A stretch of DNA of 64,000 nt, taken from Apostichopus japonicus. Lineage: Eukaryota > Echinodermata > Holothuroidea > Aspidochirotida > Stichopodidae. The DNA lies in the NCBI RefSeq assembly GCF_037975245.1, contig NC_092566.1:11487501-11551500 (forward strand). The letters are read 5' to 3'. The translations under genes and the position numbers were made by a program. The notes under the pieces are model-generated. The model was not told where the DNA came from. It worked only from the letters and a program-made list of their open reading frames with translations, and searched no databases. Each line of letters begins with the position of its first letter. Position 1 is the first letter of the stretch. Positions 60,410 to 64,000 of this stretch are shown in pieces.

Positions 60410-63400
60410 CTGGAATAGAGTGTAGTAGTAGAAGTGTAGCAGCCTCCTGATGATTGTGAGGCGTATTACAGATCTAATTCCTCCCCCTCTCCCCCCCCCC
60501 CTCAAACTAGTGCAGTCAGTTCAATAGTAATCAGCCTAATCACTTAAGCACTTAAGAGCAATGACTCAAAAATGGAAATTAAGTTCCATTCTATATACCC
60601 TACACGGTACAAAATTTGAAGCGAGAAAATTCAATTTTCCTTACAGAGATAGGAACAGTTTTTGCATTACTTTTTTGTATTTATCTGGCAAGTATAGAGA
60701 GAGAGGCAAATCATGTTAGAACAGGACCAAAGACATGAACATATTGCAACTATTATTAGCTCTCAAGTTCAAGTTTATTATATCCCAAAAGGGCAACTGC
60801 ATGCTCGCAATAAAAATATAAATACATAAAAACAATAATCATATACAAATGGCAGGACGAAAAGACAAGTTAAAAGACTAAGAGGTTACAGTAGAAAAGT
60901 AAAATATCAGAAACCTAACGATTAAAGAGATTGTTATGAAGTTTAATACAACGAGGGATAAACAATCATTTGTGTCATTCTGGAGCAGCAAATGGTAGTC
61001 TCAACCTTCCACTACAAGGAATTATTGCACTATTAGGATCTACACATAGGGGGTGGTTGTTATCGTCAAGAATGGTGTTAAGCTTAGCCTCAAGATAATG
61101 TTGACATGATGAGGCCACAGTAAGCTGATTATCCCCTAAAATATGACTAGCTTATCTAATAATGGAATCAAATACGTCTTTTATTTGTACTGTCCACATT
61201 CCCAGCCCAACATACACTACAATACAGCCACACACTGCAAATCAGGGAATAATAAACAAAGTAAAGATGCATTTATTGATATTAAACTTGTTTAATTTAC
61301 AAACACAATGCAATCTTGGGTTGATCCTTTTAACCAAATAATCAATGTGGATGCGCTACAAAGGCGGATCATTTATTTCTAGATCAAGATACTTGTAGGT
61401 TGAGACACGTTTGACGAGGCTGTCTTGAATGATCCCCTCAGTGGGTTCAATTGTGGGTTTTCCTAAAATCAATTACACATTGCATTGCATTCAATTGTTT
61501 ATAGACCCACTGCTCAGAGACTAACTGACATTCCACTCATACATTGCATCAAATTGTGTTTCACCAAGCTCAACTGTGGGGGGGGGGGGGGAGGACCAGA
61601 GTCAGCTGCAAGGGATCTACAGCCCTTGTGTCTGGGGTCAATTAGGGTCGGGGAAAAATTAGGGAAAGAATAATGTTAACAATTTTAATTATACACTTCA
61701 GAAAATGAAAACTTCCAAAAGAGGGCCAGGTGACACACCACACCACTCTTATTCACCAATCTTTGGTATCAAGTGCAACCCTCACATGCGGTCTTAGTTT
61801 GTTTAATATAGTGTTAGAGTTACTATAGATATTTAATCAGCGCTGTCCTATGGTGGAGATTGCATGTAAACTATGTATTTTTAAGTTTTCAATGCAATGA
61901 AAACTTTTGGAAATGTAAATACGTATTTGCAATTTGTGCGTGAACTGTGTCATCATTACGATCCTTGCATCAAATTAATAACAAGTTATATATGAACTAT
62001 GGATGAACTTTACCTCTGTGTCCGATACTCCTCCCTTGAAGAGAATCCCTTTTGAATCTTTCTTCAGAGTGCACCCCACTGTCGGTGCTGCTATTTATAG
62101 GTGAGGACCTAAAGCTAGGCTTGCTGCTTTCAAGTTGGAAAGGTGCTTTCAGCATTTCTGCTGAACTCTCTGATCTAGTTTCAAATGACGGTGACATGAA
62201 AGGGATGTAGCTTTCACCGAGCAGAATTCGCCTCATCTGTCAAGAAAGTGAAATATTTTTGTTGTTGATAAATTGACAGATACACTCTCCTGTTTTTCTG
62301 ACTGCTCCAATTACCTACAGCTTCCCTGACAGTAAGTTATACCTATTCAACATGTCCCCACCCCCTTCCCCTTCCAAACAACAATGGACAAAGTGAGAAA
62401 GTGAATTAGAAAGCAAATCAAAAGCAGAAAACTAGGTGGGAAACTATAAATAAATGAATGTGAGATAAACGACCAATCTATCATCACAAAATAATGAAAA
62501 TATTACATCAGTAATAACTCAAGCAGGTTGAGTCGGACAAATTGAACAGATAAAGGTCGAGGGATAAATACAACTTAGAAGTTGGTATCTCCATCTGTTT
62601 TGAAGTTAGAAGTGGATACACGATTGATTGGGAGGCTAGAATGAACCAGAAAGCCAAAGAATTAGGGATTTCTTTGAGACACATTCCTACATCTTCTGAG
62701 ATACACATTTCATTTCGACGATACAATTCTATACCTTTCCAATCATGATTCAGAAAAGATTTAACAATGTTACACATGTTTAACATGTTTCACCTTTGGT
62801 TATCCTCGGAATACGATAACTCACCTGGTCACTCTTAGCGTAGTCCAAAGCAGATGACCCTAACCGATCACCATCTTCCTCCTCCTCGTCAAAATCGTAA
62901 TAATCTTCTGAGTCTTCGTAATTGTCAGAGGTGTCCGAGTCATCAGACTCGTTTTGGATGTCACCATTCCTGGACTCTGGGTTAGCTCCTGCAGCGATCA
63001 GGAGTGCGGCTACTGCCCTCAAGTTGTGAGCGCTGGCAATGTGAAGCGGTGTGTTCCCCGCAAAATCTTCCGCATGGATGTTGACTTTGGCGTCGGCAAC
63101 GAGATAACTGAGCATTGTGAAATCTTCGGCCAAGACAGCACAATGAAGAGGAGCACGTCCACTTTTACCATCCTTGAAACGGAGAGGGAATAAAATATTG
63201 GGGGTTGAACTAGCATTCCACAGCTGGTATTTATGCAGGCGGTTGTCATGTCAATAAGTAATCAACTATGGTATCACACATGCACATACAAGCACGTACA
63301 ACATAGACAAGCTGACAAACGACCAATAGTCATACAGTGTAATTTCTGTCTGAGTGAAAAGTGTTTCCAACAGAAAGAAAAGAACGGATTTTCTTGTCCA

Positions 63401-64000
63401 AAATGTTGCATTTGGCCAGAAAGTTAAGTTGTTACCCGATGCCAATTACATCTACAGCCCAGTCGTGTATGTGCAAATTAGAAAGGGTATAGGTGCATCT
63501 ACAATTTTAAAATATTTACAATTGTTTGAAAGACAAGACTTTCCTTAAAAGTAGAGACATTATTTTGTCAACAAATTAACACATATTTTATGATCATGTA
63601 TTATCTGGACAAAAATCTCCACAAAGACAACTGACTGCTTTGAACTATGTTAGTTAGTAAAGTTCAATTTTTGACCTGTTAATTTTCTTGATTGTCTAAT
63701 TGTACACAGGCATCATAAAGCTGACGTTTCTAAGTCTGGTTCTTTTCTTTTGCCGATAGATAACACCTTTTTTTGCCTTTGAGTTTATTAACTCTGTAAG
63801 GAAAACAATAAACAGGAACTGACAACTGAATCAAAATTTGAAAGCAAAATAAAAAAAAGAGAAATGATAACACATAGCATTTGAGCCTGTGACCTCCAAA
63901 GTACGAGCTCTGAGCTACACCAATTTCTTACAGTTACTTACGGGAATATCTTTGTTGGCTCCACTCTTGATAAGTTTTTGCACAGCAGTGAGGTCTTTCT
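59407..64000 (-). CDS. NFKB1: NF-kB p105-type gene B, 3' part (ankyrin, degron, death domain)
   Basis: This is a second p105-like gene, tandem to gene A on the same strand. Exons seen, 5' to 3': beyond 64000-63942, 63172-62825, 62236-62014, 60409-60231 and 59514-59407. They join in frame and end in TGA (59409-59407). Boundaries and phases match gene A exon by exon. The protein has ankyrin repeats ([47 protein letters not shown]), a long acidic loop, a Ser-rich linker with DSGVHS, and a death domain. The 5' half, including any RHD, lies beyond the window, so an IkB-only gene cannot be excluded. It lacks gene A's final GGRGGD exon. Confidence 0.93.
59828..60073. repeat. (AAT)n microsatellite, imperfect
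   Basis: About 245 bp of AAT with scattered ATC, GAT and GTA changes lies in the gene B intron between its last two exons. Poly-Ile frames here are artefacts. Confidence 0.97.
60762..61475 (-). pseudogene. Degenerate LINE reverse-transcriptase 3' end
   Basis: One minus-strand frame with a handful of stops reads LVKRVSTYKYLDLEIND, IDYLVKRINPRLHCVCKLNK, SHILGDNQLTV, NTILDDNNHPLCV, RLRLPFAAPE and LFIPRCIKLHNNL. This is the motif order of the C-terminal part of non-LTR reverse transcriptases (CR1/L2/Rex-like). A short 3'UTR ends ATAATAAACTTGAACTTGA near 60764. It is a truncated, inactive copy inside a gene B intron. Confidence 0.8.
62014..62236 (-). CDS. NFKB1: Gene B linker exon with IKK/beta-TrCP phosphodegron
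   Basis: The exon starts MRRILLGESYIPF, as in gene A. It contains SSTDSGVHSEER, an exact DSG-phi-x-S degron of the kind phosphorylated by IKK and read by beta-TrCP in IkB proteins and p105. Confidence 0.92.
62825..63172 (-). CDS. NFKB1: Gene B ankyrin exon with expanded acidic loop
   Basis: 116 codons, phase 0 at both ends. Two ankyrin units flank an acidic, Ser/Tyr-rich loop (NESDDSDTSDNYEDSEDYYD followed by more Asp/Glu). It is clearly longer than the corresponding gene A loop, and the exon resumes with GSSALDYAKSDQ. Confidence 0.93.

Overview
The window is metazoan nuclear DNA: AT-rich, with short exons, long introns, GT-AG splice sites and many dispersed repeats. The gene content (ACSL and p105-type NF-kB) together with Ty3/gypsy, Penelope, hAT, tRNA-SINE and LINE relics suggests an invertebrate deuterostome, possibly an echinoderm. 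That assignment is inference. There are no CRISPR arrays or prokaryotic operons.

Region 1 (1-10.7 kb, + strand) holds the 3' part of a long-chain acyl-CoA synthetase gene. Nine coding exons between 291 and 10589 join without a frame break into 370 C-terminal residues. The intron at 2538-7659 carries a Ty3/gypsy retrotransposon on the opposite strand (2562-6777). It has identical 103-bp LTRs and a 5-bp target duplication. A 13-bp minisatellite of about 47 copies lies just beside it.

Region 2 (10.7-19.4 kb) lies between the convergent ACSL and NF-kB genes. It contains minisatellites, a Ser-tRNA-derived SINE, a small TIR element and probably a long NF-kB 3'UTR.

Region 3 (19.4-47.7 kb, - strand) is a complete p105-type NF-kB gene (gene A). 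One non-coding exon and 19 coding exons give 1106 residues: Rel homology domain, NLS with a short Gly-rich stretch, a Gln/His-rich segment, an acidic linker, ankyrin repeats and a death domain. A consensus kB site lies about 0.4 kb upstream of the first exon. The introns hold several TIR elements, Penelope relics and tandem duplications.

Region 4 (47.7-59.4 kb) is intergenic. It contains two hAT-type MITEs with 8-bp target duplications, L1-like ORF1 debris, a 712-bp fold-back element made of palindromic satellite, an inverted-repeat pair enclosing a small ATG-started open exon, and a CpG-rich promoter-like segment.

Region 5 (59.4-64 kb, - strand) is the 3' end of a second p105-type gene (gene B), arranged in tandem with gene A and with matching exon boundaries. 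Gene B carries a textbook IKK/beta-TrCP phosphodegron (DSGVHS). The equivalent place in gene A reads DNSTFL. A degenerate LINE reverse-transcriptase end lies in a gene B intron. In this pathway the RHD binds kB DNA, the ankyrin half acts as an IkB-like inhibitor, and degron phosphorylation plus the death domain control its removal. Two paralogs with different degrons could therefore differ in how they respond to signals.
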